A stretch of 64,000 bases of DNA. Source: Ephydatia muelleri (taxonomy: Eukaryota > Porifera > Demospongiae > Spongillida > Spongillidae). Where the stretch lies: positions 5,307,950 through 5,371,949 of the forward strand of contig JABACO010000014.1 of assembly GCA_013339895.1 (NCBI GenBank). The letters are read 5' to 3'. A model generated the notes under the pieces. That model was given only the letters and a program-made list of their open reading frames with translations, had not been told where the DNA came from and did no database searches. Made by a program: the position numbers and the translations under genes. Shown here in pieces: positions 34,231 to 48,064 of the stretch; position 1 is the first letter of the stretch; each line of letters starts with the position of its first letter.

Positions 34231-36390
34231 TTATCTAACCAGTGGACAATAGCCAATCCCTGCTGCGTTAATGAGATCCTTTGCCGCTGTTGTTTCGACA
34301 GGGTTTGTCACTGACACAAAATTTGTCAAAGTGGTGTCCCAGTTGGATGGATAACCATTGGTTAGTGCAGATGACAGAAGGATGATGGATTCTGTAACAT
34401 ACAGAATATACATTGTCACAATTCATGCAATTGTACAATTCCATTATGTCATACATGTAATTACTGGTAGTGCAAGAAACCAATGCATTTCTTTACCTTC
34501 AATGAATCACATTTATAAATCTTCTTCTGCAAATCTCCCCCACCCCCAATCCTTCCCTCTCTAAAGCCTTCAATATTAGCCCAAAGCAGTATTCCTGCCA
34601 TTGGCTCATCCTGTACTCATTAACATCACATGTAACATTTTAAAAATACATAACTACTGACCAATCACATTAATTGTACAACGACAAATATCTGAAACCG
34701 TTACTGCCACTAAATATTGTTCTCAGCAGCTACACACCTGACTACTGAACATTATTGTCTGTATGCAGTTACTGCACTGTATCAGATCTGTCAAGCATAT
34801 TTTTTGGTAGTTGTGGACCTGATAGATCATCCCTGTTGACAGCTATGCTGTCTGCAGGGCAAATGCATGCACTAAATGTAGCTTTTGTTTCTGGAGTTGG
34901 AAGATTTGGAGTCAATGGTGAAAAATAATACATGTGTTGCGTTTTGAACTAAAATGACCTGCAACATTACAATGAGAATTAGCACTCATGGTGCACATTA
35001 AAGGAATCCAAATTATAAACTTCCTACTAATTTTTTCACATTTTGTTTTTAAAGTGTACTTAGCCACTATTTCAAGCTGTAATTCGTTTTAGATAATAAT
35101 ACCGCGCTAATTGAAATGGGGAGCAACTGAATGTAGAGCTAATATATTGTAATGCTCCATCACTACTATATCACATCAATTATAGTCTGCATTTACGCAT
35201 TTAACTCTTAATAGCAATTAGACAAAATGGCAATGGTGGCTGATCTAATTGAACACTCAACCTCCTGGTTATTTTTTTACATGCCAACTATAACCAATCT
35301 TTTGAAGAATTAGTCTATTATCCAACATGGATGCATTTGTGATGGTTTTGCATGGAAAAAGTAATACAGATGTGCTAAAAAGTTGTATTATGGTAACGGG
35401 CTGTGTTATCTATTTCCAGCATTTTATCTGTTTTCATACTAAAAATAATATTCCATACATTAACAAACTATAATTTCTGCTACATCATTGCACCGCACAT
35501 TGATGCCATTGCGCACCTGCCTTCTGTTCCGAGTCACTACTGTGCAACGATGAGTTAAAACATGCATCCAATTTGTTCCTGAAATTTGGTTTAATTTTAT
35601 AGCCATGAAAAATACCAATATTCATTTGCATTTGTAATGCATACATTGTATGCAAGTACAATCAAGGCACACATTATGTCATATCACATGATCCATCTAC
35701 CCGACTAACACGCAACCTTCCTAAGCCTCATGCTAACCACCAAGCACCCCAAACATGAGTGGCCTTGTGTGCACGCTGAGCCTCCATGGCCTTCTGATGC
35801 TAATGCCACTCACCTCCTGAGCCATCCGCAACACCGATGTATTGACTTGCGAAGGGCGCTGGCGTGTTTGTGCTTGGCGCTATGATTTGCGACAGTTGAG
35901 GTAAATAATCTTCACCCAGAAAGTTAACAAGTGAGGGAACATTGAGATTCTCGGCAACAAGAGGCTTGTATCTAATGACCAAAATAATACACAAACATAA
36001 ACATAAAAAGTAAGATTGAAGGAGCATACATCTCAAAGAATAGTACTATGCATGAGTGTTTCGACACGAATAGTCTGGCGGTCCTGGGGAGCTCGGGACC
36101 GTTCAATATGCTTTGTGCATCCCAAAACAGCAACAAAAAAGGCACATTTTACGTAGCCGTAACACTCACTCCGAGTTTTGCGGTAGCCACACCGTTCCAT
36201 CTGGTCCAGGCACGAGGTTGATCTTCGGAGGGATCTCGAGGATTGCTTTGGGCTGACCAGTGTAGCTCGCTAGCGGGTTAGCTACATAGCATTCGAGAAG
36301 AGAGTTGAGAGGAAAGCCGTACGAAATGGCGTTAAAAGAATTGCAGTTTCCAGAAGCGAGCAACGCCAGCAAGATAAATAATTTCTGCAT
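34231..36390 (-). CDS. 179-aa secreted protein of unknown function
   Basis: The model is complement of 34231-34391, 35814-35971 and 36170-36390, giving 540 nt in frame with a TAA stop. The start Met is followed by a clear signal peptide (QKLFILLALLASGNCNS). The mature part has few Cys (LLECY early, GIGYCPL at the end), a Pro-rich middle (IIAPSTNTPAPF) and a short SVTNPVETTAAKDLINAAG helix. Donors and acceptors are canonical (GTGAGT, GTGAGT; TTAG, ACAG). I do not recognise a family. The last exon could instead splice at CTG|GTTAGA and continue. It is transcribed in the same direction as the kelch gene upstream of it. Confidence 0.6.
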
Positions 36391-36465
36391 CCTGTGAAGA
36401 AGACATACAAGGATTAAAACATTGACAAATCGCATACTTACCAGTATATTGCTTGATAGCGCGGC

Positions 36466-36468
<3 letters not shown>

Positions 36469-36551
<83 letters not shown>

Positions 36552-36553
36552 CA
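36469..36553. repeat. (CA)n then (GCAC)n array
   Basis: A CA dinucleotide array passes into GCAC tetranucleotide units just upstream of the secreted-protein gene, 80 bp from its start codon. Confidence 0.95.
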
Positions 36554-38945
36554 TCATACACAGAGACAAACGCAGAAGCAAACAAAATTGTATAGACAAC
36601 TATCCATACATACAACAGCATTACATATCAAAGCTGTCACCAGAACCATACATTTGACTTACATGAATCGCTTTGTAGTGCGAAGAAGACGAAACGAAAT
36701 TGTGGGTGTGTGGTCGGCTTCTTTGTTCCATTGTGCGCTTGGGAGTTGACAGCCATGCAATGTGGGGCGCACGCTTTATCACTAACGCCGCGTATCAATC
36801 AAAGCCGCTTTCTGTACATCTGATAAGATGTTGCATGCGGTGCGGTGGGACTGGGTACGGGCAGCGAAATTTTGAACTCCCATTGCCCAGTAATAAATTC
36901 AACACCCATATTGCAACCTTCTTTAAAACAGCATAATTATCATAGTATTGATCGATAGCTTCCTGACAACCAATTAAGGCAAACAGCACAGGCCACAAGA
37001 GTTCCACTTTCTCTTCTGAAGTTGACCCCCATTATTGTATTGCCACACAATTGGCAACCCACGACACCATGAAAATCTGGGAACGGAATACATGTATGTG
37101 CGGACGTGTATCCATGCTATAAGTATTCTTTCTTATTCCCCTCTATTAAAGACATATACATGCCAGCTACACGTACATAAAGAAAATAGCATGAAAGCAA
37201 AAGGCGTATGAAGATGCATTGATTGGTAAGTAATGCCAGCGCCAGATGGTTGCTTATCGCAAGAATGATTATGACATTGCCACGGACTAAGATGTGTGTA
37301 TAGTGCGGCCACAGGATTTCGACCATGCTTCGGGTTGCCCGAATGGGCAAGTAATGGCAATACACTTTTCCTTATGTAATCCTATGCCTATTACATGTAA
37401 AACAAATAAGTAGAGGTCCATAGTTGGTGCTGTTTAAGTGGAAGCCACAAAAGGAGCACGTGTGCTACCCGCGCTATCCAAACTGCAACCGCCAAAAGGA
37501 TGGTAGTGTCCCAGGCACCAGTCAAGAGGACACAAGAACTTAGACAGAGAGAAGAGGAGTGAGTTGTATGACGCAGAAACTCGTGAGAGGTGTTTTGATC
37601 CAGAGGGTTCTTGGCAACTAAAATGGCATATGATGACTCTGTGTCTTAGAACAATAGGTGTCGATGAATGCTAATACTCTCACACATAACTGCTTGTGTT
37701 AGTGTAAATAGTTGACACATGAACGTGAGAACGGCTGCAATTAGGTCCATGCTTGTATACCAGTTTAACTGCTTGTGCAAATATACCCAATACTATTCAC
37801 ATACATGTATGAATTCTAATGCTTATTTGTCAGGACCCAATGCCATGTACATGTACACATTTGGCCACTAAACTTGCCCATAGTGCAAGTGGGCATCATC
37901 AGACACTTGCCCCACAGTGCAAGTGGGCATCATCAGACACTTGCCCCACAGTGCAAGTGGGCATCATCAGACACTTGCCCCACAGGGCAACTAGCTCAAA
38001 CAACCTAATATTGACCCCTGAATGGGTTGATGGTTTTAGTGCCACTGGGTCTCTCAATGGATCGATTGGGTAGCAGAGTGTCTGCTGGGCAGATGCCTGC
38101 CTCAAGCCAAACTTGTGAGCTTGCAGCAAGTTTCAGTGAACCACTCCTGAAGCTGTTGTGATACTGATGCACCCATGACCTCCCACGTACTGCATATAGT
38201 GGATGAGGTTGGACACTGTAGTTCAGGTACCACGATTTAATGCCAACCGAGGCAGGCCTACAAGCAGATCAACACAAATGGGCTATTAAGGGATGAATGC
38301 CCCTGATGCAGCGTGGGCTGATAGATTACAAGCCAGCTTCATCTGGCTGCAAAAGAGGAGTTCCGCTCAATTATCATAAATGAACAATCAACAGCATTGT
38401 AGAGAAAAGAGCTAGCAAACTAGAGATTTGAACAGCTCTATGACTTTGGAATGATTTTGGGCCACAGCTGGAGCAGTACATACCCCTTGAAGCCACATAT
38501 ATGCTGGGGGCTATCAGTTAGACATGGATGATGATAATAGCAATTAACACACCAACTAAAAGTTTCCAACAATGCACCTTTGAATATTGTAGTCTGTTGA
38601 TGTCTTAATTTCATCAGGTCACAGCAATGCTGGCAGTCTGATTGCATGCAGTTCAACAATTAGATTCATCCTGCAGCCGAAGAACTCGAAGTCTCTTAAT
38701 ATGAATTTGGAAACGAAATATTTAGTGATCTGCTTAATAATAGCCCTACTAAGCACTGTCAGCAGCTGCACTGCTTCCATTAGATGCACACCTCATCAAT
38801 GTTCTCGTGCCACACAAACCCGGTCAAAATTTACAATGGATGAAAATCCTTCTCAAAAGTGACACCCTCCAAATACAAAACATGGATCTCATTTGAATTA
38901 CACAATATAATGAAATAACACACACCATATCCATGAACAATATTG
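36554..38945. other. intergenic, no supported gene
   Basis: I see no coding exon I can defend. The notable feature is a 34-bp tandem repeat at 37879-37985. Confidence 0.5.
37879..37985. repeat. 34-bp minisatellite, three copies
   Basis: The unit starts CAGTGCAAGTGGGCATCATC and ends ACACTTGCCCCA, so each unit contains an internal inverted GCAAGTG/CACTTGC pair. The copies are nearly identical. Confidence 0.9.
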
Positions 38946-41831
38946 TTAGACATGTCTGTGCGATACGGTCACACCTATCCAATTCTCCGGCAGTTCCCGT
39001 TGCCTAGGTAATGGCCAAGTACCATCCAGTTGCTGTAACCTGGCTTTGATACCTGGAATACAGACGAAGAGGGAAACATAATACATGTGCAGTGTGCTTC
39101 GTACATGAAGCACTTGTTTTCAATGTTCCTTTCAGCCTTTACACTGAATATCATTAATAAGTTGCAATTGGTATAAAGGAACAGCCTACTGTATTTTAAA
39201 AATTGTACATGTAGTTCAACCTTGTTCCACTGTTGTGCGTGCACCACTTAAATCAGCCTACACAAAAGCTGCATATGTCTGCTAGCCAGCCTTGTACACC
39301 TGCATGCATACAAGCTCTCTTCTCATTTAACATTATGACCCCTCCCACAACCACCACCACCACCACCACCACTATCACCCCCATCACTACCACCACCACC
39401 ACAACCATCACCCCCACCATCTCTTGTCCACCAGCTTCCTGCACTCACCCACTGCTCTTCCTTTAAACACCATGGTGCCTGCTCCTCGCTCCACGCACAC
39501 CAGTTCAGAATTCGGCAAGGCCACAGCAAGACACACACAGGGAGCATACAGGTCCCCAAGGCACTTCCATGTCACAGTGGTCATCGAGAGGCCATACACT
39601 GAAGAGGTCTTGGCTCGCCCAGCTGTGCCTCCTACGACCACTACAACATCATCGATAACACAGAGGCTAGAGAACGTGGACTGCAGAGTTGGCAATTTCT
39701 TCCACACTCCACTGGCCTGTGCCAACGGCAAAGGATTGGTCTGCACTTCTCTGCTTTCATACTGAAGAAACACACATACTACAATAAGAGTCTAATTTAT
39801 GTATTTTAGCATGTACATCAACGATCAATTATAGGTAATGCATTAAATACGCAATGTTAAATAGGTACAGACTTGCAAACAAAATGATGATGGTCTTATT
39901 CAAGTTTAATACATGCAGGTGCGCACTTTGCATACAAAACGAAAGCGTCAATGTAGTGTCAAAACGTTACGTCAACGTAACACCCACTTTACCAGTTCGT
40001 TCAGATTAGCACAGTAAACATCAGTATCCAGACCATCTCCTCCCACCAGGTAGACACCTTTATCCCAGATGACGCACGAGGCATTGGAGCATGCCCTGGG
40101 CAGCTGCTGCCCACACAGCCACTCTCTGGTCGAACCATCATATATCTGAACATGATTCACGGGTCTACCCTCAACATCCATCCCTCCAATCACCAGCAGT
40201 CTCCTCTTGCTGTCATCGGCAACGACGGCTGGCCACATGCAAGGTACGGGCATGACAGGGGCATCCGTTTCCACCCAGCGCTCTCGGTCGTAAACTAGAA
40301 TGGAGCCAATGAGTGTGTCCTTGCTCGCTCTGTATATAGTCCTGCTTCCAGCCAGCACAGAGTGACCCTCCTTGCCTCCAACCAGGGCTAACTTGCCCTC
40401 CCAAACACACATGCCGCAGTACAGCCGACGGGCGAATCGCAGGACTCTCCACTGGTCCTGGGCGTGCATGTATTGGAACACTTGGTCTCCACCTCTCATG
40501 AAAATGTCTCCACCAATACTGACAAGATAGTTGCAATCCCCATTGGATTTTCTTGCACAGTCACTCCATGAGAATACAGCTAAATCCTAGATCATGTTGT
40601 ACATTGCATTTAATTAGATTGAAGACAAGAACGTAAAACTGGTATTGCTCTAGTAAATAATTCTCAATGGAATAAATTCATGGAAAGAAAGTATTTCATT
40701 GAAGGCAATTAAAAGGGGAGAGCTGTTTCAAAGCCAATGGTGTTACAGGACAACGATCAGCTATTGCATTTAACAGCAACTACTCTGGACAGCATGATAT
40801 TTGGGCTGATCAACATGCTCGTACCAATGATGTAATAATGATTACAGTGTCTTAAAGTTAAACCAAGAAAAGCTCAACAGAGCAGTAAAAGAAACAGTTT
40901 CTTTGCTCTAAATTAAATCACAACCCTTGACATCCCTATTCAACTTATATGTTCTCCAGCTGACTACATCTCATTTATACACATGTGTCCAGGAAAAGCA
41001 TTAGGGTATATTTGTACAAATGAGGCGAGACAGCACAGTGGCCATGGCAATTCATTCATAACTGGTCGAACTATCAGACTTTAACATCATGATTGTACTT
41101 ACCTTTCCACGGACATCTTCTTTGCACTTCGCTTGAGATTGAGATTGTCTTCCGGCAGCTGAGCCACAGTAATCAAATTGTGTGTACATCACTTATTAAT
41201 GCACGCCCAGAAGGAAACACCACACACATATACCCACAATAACACATGCCTATGCACACAGATCCAGCCTGCATACATACATATGTGCAAAATTCAAGGG
41301 AAGGATGAGTGGACATACAGATCTTGCAACTATGCTACATAAAGGATTTGCATTTGTCATATTAACACATTCAACTACAAAATACATTGCAAGTGAAACA
41401 AAACAACAAAATTCCTTTTGATGTTCCACATGCAGTGACATGCAACTATTCACAATTGAACGATAATGCAACACATTTTATGCTACTACTGAAATTTACA
41501 CAGCTACAGTTTAGTATCAGAAATCATACCATTTATAAACACTGCCAAAAAATGGTTAAATGGTTGATTTGACAATAGCAATTTATTAATATGGAAAATT
41601 TTGACTCAATGACACGGGCACGAGGCACAAGCAAGAGGACACAATAATGGAAAGCATAGACTCAGGGCCATAGCAACCGAAAGAAAGAAAACAAAAGGTC
41701 AGATACCTGATGTGCAGATATTTGCAGGACTAGCGGCACTCGTTGCTGTGTAGGAATATGATTGGTTTACTAATATACACACGGTTAAAAACGTTGTCGC
41801 TCTGGTGCTTACATGAACATTCAGCCATCAT
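38946..41831 (-). CDS. kelch-repeat protein, 375 aa
   Basis: The model is complement of 38946-39052, 39449-39761, 39993-40586, 41103-41158, 41707-41745 and 41813-41831, total 1128 nt with consistent phases and a TAA stop. The N-terminus (MMAECSSTSAASPAN...) is short and polar. Kelch blades show the GG doublet followed by Tyr/Trp spacing: YLVSIGGDIFMRGG, LALVGGKEG, LLVIGGMDVEGRPVNHVQIYD, VYLVGGDGLDTD and VVVVGGTAG. No signal peptide, BTB or membrane segment is seen, so it is probably an intracellular beta-propeller scaffold. The two small 5' exons and the last exon rest on splice signals and phase only; an alternative reads through the GTGAGT donor to a stop at 39408. No ortholog name is assigned. 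Confidence 0.65.
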
Positions 41832-42261
41832 CCAGATTGCCCAGTCACAACATTCCACCGCTTCCACTATGTGTTGACAGCTAGTTAGGAACAATACAAA
41901 ACCAACTCCCTTCACTAGTTTTTTGTCGTTTTTAGACGTCGAACATAATAAACCACGCCCAATTAGCAGCTGTACTGGTACAGTCCAATTAACGGTTTAA
42001 CAATAGACGCGCGTATTGCGTAACGGCCGAATTATTTTTATCCAAAATGTATTTTTAGACATCATGTGACTTATAGCGCGCGATAACTTTTGAACGGATC
42101 GACTTTTCAATGTGCAACTTTTTAAAATCGGTCGGATCAGTGGTTAGGCTACACACCAGTGCCAACCGATTCGTAGTGCGACGTAGGAAACGCGCCGAGC
42201 GCTTGGATCCACGTGTTCCACAGAGACGCTCCAGTTGACACCGACGCTGTGACGCAGAAAG

Positions 42262-43321
42262 ATGGGAACTGTTTTCACTTTATTACAAAGTAAGTACATG
42301 GGAATGGCACTGTGCATTAGAAAAGCTTGTTATCCACGCGGATTGTTTAGAAGGGTGTGTTTTCGAAGCACTGTCATTCGAGGTATTTAAAATTATAATT
42401 CTTTTTAGAGCCCAAAGAAAGGGATCAGAACGACTTTATACAGCGTAACTTTTGAAAACCACTCTCAGAAGTGAATGTATTCTACATGCAGTTGGTAGTG
42501 AATCGTTATTTGGAGCTAGTATTAGCAAACGGCACGGCATCTGCTACACAGAAGCTCTGGTTGACTTGAATATGCTACATGTAACATGGGAAGATGGAAA
42601 CAGGAAACAGTGGTCGTGTTTTGCAAAGTAAGTATTTGTATGTGGACACTACATCTGTTGATAGGCTAGGTGGAGATGTGGTAGACCTTGTGAGAGCTAT
42701 GTGGGAGACATTGTGGTTTGAATAGTGGGATGTATAGTTGAGCTTTAGCAGGGGAGAGGTTATAATTGAGGGTAATGGAGATTTGTGGGTGGTTGAGGTG
42801 TGCATATGAGGATGTGGGATGTGTGTCTCTTGTGCTCCCATGGGAGTGTGTCTCTTGTCTGTCTGCATGGTGTGTTATTGGTGTAGTGTGTGTTGTGCAC
42901 ATGGGGTGTGTGGTCTTTACATATGGCTGTATGCACGTAGGGTGTGTTGTATGCACATAGGGTGTGTTGTATGCACGTAGGGGTGTGTTGTATGCACGTA
43001 GGGTGTGTTGTATGCACGTAGGGTGTGTTGTATGCACGTAGGGTGTGTTGTATGCACGTAGGGTGTGTTGTATGCACGTAGGGTGTGTTGTATGCACGTA
43101 GGGTGTGTTGTATGCACGTAGGGTGTGTTGTATGCACGTAGGGTGTGTTGTATGCGTGTTACTATAGGTATTGATGTTATTGTAGGGGAGTGGAGTATGG
43201 CTAATTGTTCTATCACTTGAAATTAGATCTTAGATTACATGCTTTGAGTACAGCAGACAAACGTAGTGCATGGTGGTACAGCTTGAAGCACCATCTGCAT
43301 GGATTGACCTTGCATTATTGA
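42262..43321 (+). CDS. tentative 83-aa protein, three exons
   Basis: The model 42262-42289, 42492-42627 and 43234-43321 gives 252 nt in frame with a TGA stop. Donors are AAA|GTAAGT twice; acceptors are ATGCAG and ATCTTAG. Exon 2 has a protein-like frame containing LFGASISKRHGICYTEALVD and VTWEDGNRKQWSCFAK; exon 3 adds STADKRSAWWYSLK. I recognise no domain. It starts 430 bp from the divergent kelch gene. A 20-bp minisatellite fills its second intron. It could be the 5' part of a longer gene. Confidence 0.35.
42930..43156. repeat. 20-bp minisatellite, about 11 copies
   Basis: The unit GTATGCACGTAGGGTGTGTT is repeated almost perfectly, with one unit lengthened by one base. The His/Thr/Tyr-rich frames across it are artefacts of the array. 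Confidence 0.95.
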
Positions 43322-45357
43322 CACCACCATGTGGTGTCCATTGTCATGGCATTCATGGCACATCATCTGCCCCTCCCCCCTCCATCTTATTTGATTTTGG
43401 GGGTTACATGTGGGTGTTAGTGTGTTGTTGGACTGCTGAGTACAAGGTTTTACCAGTTGCCAATGAGTTGTTAGGCCAACTCCAGCCTGCAAGTCTCCAT
43501 TCTTAGTGTGGAGTTTAGAATATTGCATGCATAGGATGAATGTGTTGGCTTTGCACTGTACACCCTAAGCAACATTTGGTGGTATGATTTTTCATGCATA
43601 CATGCATGGCAGTACTGCCACATTTATCATTTCTGTGTGCCTCCCCATCCCCCATGATAACGGAGTAAGATACAACTGAAGATGTTTTCATCTTTTTTCA
43701 TCTACATTGACCTACAGTTCCACAAGTGTAACAGCCCAGCTCTAATAGCATGCAGTTGGGTAAGTGTCGGCACACAACTGTTGCCCCCCCCCCCCCCACC
43801 CCCCTCTCTCTCCCAGACCAATGTCTTTCAGGTTTTGTTCACCTCCCATCCATGTTTGCACCCACGTTCAGTGTGTGTACACTTGGAACTTTTGTATCCA
43901 TCTTCACAGTCTGCAAAACACCTAAACTTTATTCCGCTTTTGACATACCTGTCAACCAGCCCACATCCCTCTATTTTTTACAGGAGGATTTCTATTTTTC
44001 TGTTGAATCACTGTCTATTCATCATTGCCTACTTCATCCCTTCCAACAGGTCATCAAAATCATCATAGCTGCCATCCATCTCCAAGACGACCCAACGCAT
44101 CGCTTTGAAGCATTGATTTGTCTTTCTTTGTCATTCTAATAGTGTGGTTTTGTGGTTACAGCATGCTCATCTTATCGCGTCCACGGTAAACAACGTATAA
44201 CCAGATGGTATAACTAGCTACATGTAACTTTTGAATATTTATTACCATGGTTTCACTATCATGATAGCATCGTTTTATAACGTTTTCGACATTATCCACT
44301 ACATTGTGTATCTGTGAACAACGTTTCGTCACAATCCATAAAGCCAGCGCTGAGTTATACGTAGTCTTTTTCGTATGTTGCCATGATGGATAAATCCGTC
44401 ATTCGCGGTTATCTTATTGAGACTTTGCATCAAGTCAAAGGCAGTGGATAATACCATTCTGCAACATTAATTACGAACGAAAATATTTCTGAACAAGGTC
44501 ACTTCAAAGCAAGCAGCAAATCTAAAATTAATAGTGTTCTTCAAACCCTGATAAATCAGGATATGTAGATCACACCTAAACCCCATGTGCATATGTATTT
44601 CTAGGCTGCCTCTGTAAATGAATAATTGCGTTCAAGTATATGAAAGACAGAGATGTCGTATGTGAGCCACTAGTGCTAATTGCCTGTTTTTATTTAGGCG
44701 CCTGTCTCGTTTAAAACTCAGTACCTTTTATGTCAGTTGTAGAGGTAAGTGATGAAAACAGTAGCAAGGATAGCCAAACAGGTCATACTAGAATTCCTTC
44801 TATAATCATTGTACAATTGTGTACATTTTTACCGAAAACGATGATAGAACCTTTTTATTCGTCCATGAGAACTGCTGAAATGCTTATTGCATCTACATTG
44901 TTTCCTAGCAACATTTGGTGACGTCAGGAGCTGATGTCTGTACATTAAAGGCTAGTTATCTCTGATTCAGGAAGGTATGCATGGGTGTTTTATTTCTTTA
45001 TCGATGTGCTGGAAGACTAGAGTTCAATTGCTTAATTCAAGCCACCAATGTACAGTAAGCTTACACATGCCCTTGAGCCTCCTATTCTACAGGCCAGTAA
45101 ACGTATCCTGCACATGACTCAAATGGTTGTCATCGCACGTACTATGACTGCACACACGATGCATGTACAATGTAGCACACGTGTGCGTGCACAGCACATT
45201 ATGTGTAGAACATGCACAATAACACATACATGTACAATAGCACAAATACACATAGACACTCATAGAGACATACACAAAACAAAGAAAAGTACTGCAATGA
45301 TTTTTCAGGTCAACGCCATAGATTGTTGAGTCTATAGAACACTGATTTGATCCATTT
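43322..45357. other. intergenic, no supported gene
   Basis: Short frames near 43682-44140 and 44730 lack splice-supported continuity. A C-run lies near 43785. An exon-like piece bounded by TTTAG and GTAAGT at about 44697-44742 is too short to interpret. Confidence 0.5.
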
Positions 45358-47998
45358 TTAGTGGATAGTCTCATAGATAGATTGGGCATTGGAAAGAGTG
45401 TCCTTGCTCAGAACTTCCGCATAAACCGGAATCACAGGAACCTCCCGTGCTGCTGAGTTATGCATCACCTCTTGTGCTCTGCCCTCTTCTGGACGGGTGG
45501 GGGTTACGTGGAAGTAGGCGGGGTTGGAGTCTTGAAGGGAGTCTGCTTCCTGAGGTTGTGTAACACCTTCTTCATAGAGCGGATTACTTGCATGGAGGGT
45601 TGGATTTGTCTGCTGAAATGACATATTGACTTCCTGATGGCCCAGGTACACTTCCGGATGGCCCAGGTGCACTTCCTGATGACCCAAGCGCACGTCTTGA
45701 TGTGGATTCTGAAGGGCTGGATTCATTTCCTGGAAGGCAGGGTTGATTGTTTCGACAAACACTCCGTCGTCCTCTTCATCGTCAACACTCGGGAATGACC
45801 CAAGACCAAACGGTGCACTAGTCTGTGAGGAGGTAGAGGAGAGCATGAGCCTGCTGTACAGAGGTGGCACTGAGAGGGGTTGCCTCAAAAAGAGCGCAGA
45901 CTGCTCCGAAGTCGAGCTCAGAGTGGAACGCACCGATTGCTCCAGGGATGATTGCTGTTCCAAGTTTACCTTTCTGCAAATGTGTTGTGTGTGCGCGCAT
46001 GAAGGAGTAGACACAATAAAGCAATGCGCATATACAAGCAAATGACTAGAAAATGGCTACCAGGTACTGCAGCACTTGTGATGGGAAAGGTTAAAAAGAC
46101 AGTACACGAGAAGTGGAAATACTACAATGAAAATAAAAATTCAGTTCACTTATGTTTATGATAAACTAGAAACTCAACACTTTAATAATACACTGTCCCA
46201 ATAGGAGTCAAATTTTGACATGCGATTTGTGAACAACTACATGGCAAATAGCAGTTTTCCATTTGTATCTGCTGTTGCACAGTAATGTTCTAATGTAAAC
46301 AATAGTAATGGACTTTGAACCAATAATATTTTGTTTTATTCTAATTAATGTTATAAATAGATTTGCACCATTTGTTTAAACATCAGTATACCTTTGACCA
46401 CAGCTTAATAGTAACCAGAGCTGCTAACAGTTTAACTATTTTCCTTGACTTCCAGCTATGAACGTCATGTTATCCCTGCTAAGGTTGTAAAGAAAGTGTA
46501 TTTCAGATTAGCTGTCCAACAAATGTCTACAGGCATCTTGTTATTGTTTACAATACTTTGATGTTTACTTCATCAATACTAATCCCTTATTATTGCACAG
46601 AGATAGTTAACATTATGCCAATCACAACCCTCCACCAAATACATAAACAAATCACCTCCTGCAATTCCTAGAAAGGTACAATGCCAGGCTGGTGAAACAC
46701 AGGATCGATATCAGCGCAACCAGACCTGCACAGACGGTGGCCACAATAACTGGAAGTACAGTGTTCCCTCCCGCCTCTAACCCGCTCTGCAATGCCGCCG
46801 ACAGCACTTCCGTTGTGGGCGTGGAAGAGGGGAGGGAGCTGACGAGTGAAGATGGGGAAATGTCCAGGCGGAAGTAATGGCGACCTTCCCCGTACGCATT
46901 GGATGCCAGGCAAACGAACCATATAGAGTACGCAGCCGTAGCGCTGTAAATGGATGCGACGCTCAGCATACTGCCGTTGATGACAACGTTCAAATGGTCA
47001 ATGGGGTACGTCTGGTAGTTCTGGCTATTGTACAGGAGCCAAGAGTACGTTGGTTGCGGCATGGCTATGACCTGACAGTTCAGCACGACGGGCTGATCCG
47101 ACTGCACAGCAATGGGTGGGTGTATGTATGCTGATGGATATGGAGGAGCTGAAGGATGAAAGAAAGACCAGAGAGTACGGTATATAGTGACCTCACCACA
47201 CAAGCAAGCAATTCAGACGCATGCGAAATAAACAAATAAATAAAACAAAAAATATGGCGAGGCCTTGATGCGATTTTAATTTCAAAATAAGCCGGTTGCA
47301 TTGTGTCCACACGACTCATGCATCTCAACACACGATGCACTGAATGCAAGTAGGCGCTGCAGTCCTCAATCTATACACTCGTGCAGAACGGCATGCATAC
47401 GCGAAGAAAGCAGTGCTTGGAGCGATGTGCATTGCAGACCGTTCGGGGAGGGCAATACCAAATACTCACCGAATACAAACACGTAGAAAGATTTTTTGAC
47501 TGTCCCCACACTGTTCAGAGCAGTACAATTGTAGTTACCCGTTACAGAAAAGTCGACTGCAGTGACGGTAAGAGTGCCGGTGGAAACGCTCAAAGGGTTA
47601 ACCGTGGGCGGAGCGATCCACGCATAGATCGGGACTGGCACGCCTACCGCGGAACAATCCAAGATGACGCTGTCGCCCTTTTGGATCAGAACAGAGGGAG
47701 ACGCTGTTACGGCTACGAATCGAGGAGGCGCTGCATTTTGAAGCATACCCGCGGGGACAACACCGGTAAAAAAAAAGTAATAAATTTAATTGTACGTTTC
47801 AAAATACACTCATACATGTTTAGACGTCGGCCTATACGGTATGTAGCGTTATTGTGATAGCTTAATACAAACTCCAAGATACGTAAACAAATAGTGAACG
47901 GCGGGACTTTAATGTGTGCATGTCTTGCAAACACCCGCCCTTACGCACACATACACACATGTATATTACGCAGACTCTAATATTCAGTTATGCATATG

Positions 47999-48064
<66 letters not shown>

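Noticed and set aside
37879..37985. CRISPR-like repeats
   Set aside because: Three contiguous 34-bp units without spacers in an animal genome: a minisatellite.
42666..43216. Thr/His/Tyr-rich repeat protein on the minus strand
   Set aside because: It is the 20-bp minisatellite read in three frames.
44395..44450. Short frame starting MMDKSVIRGY
   Set aside because: It is only 22 codons with no splice donor continuing the frame.
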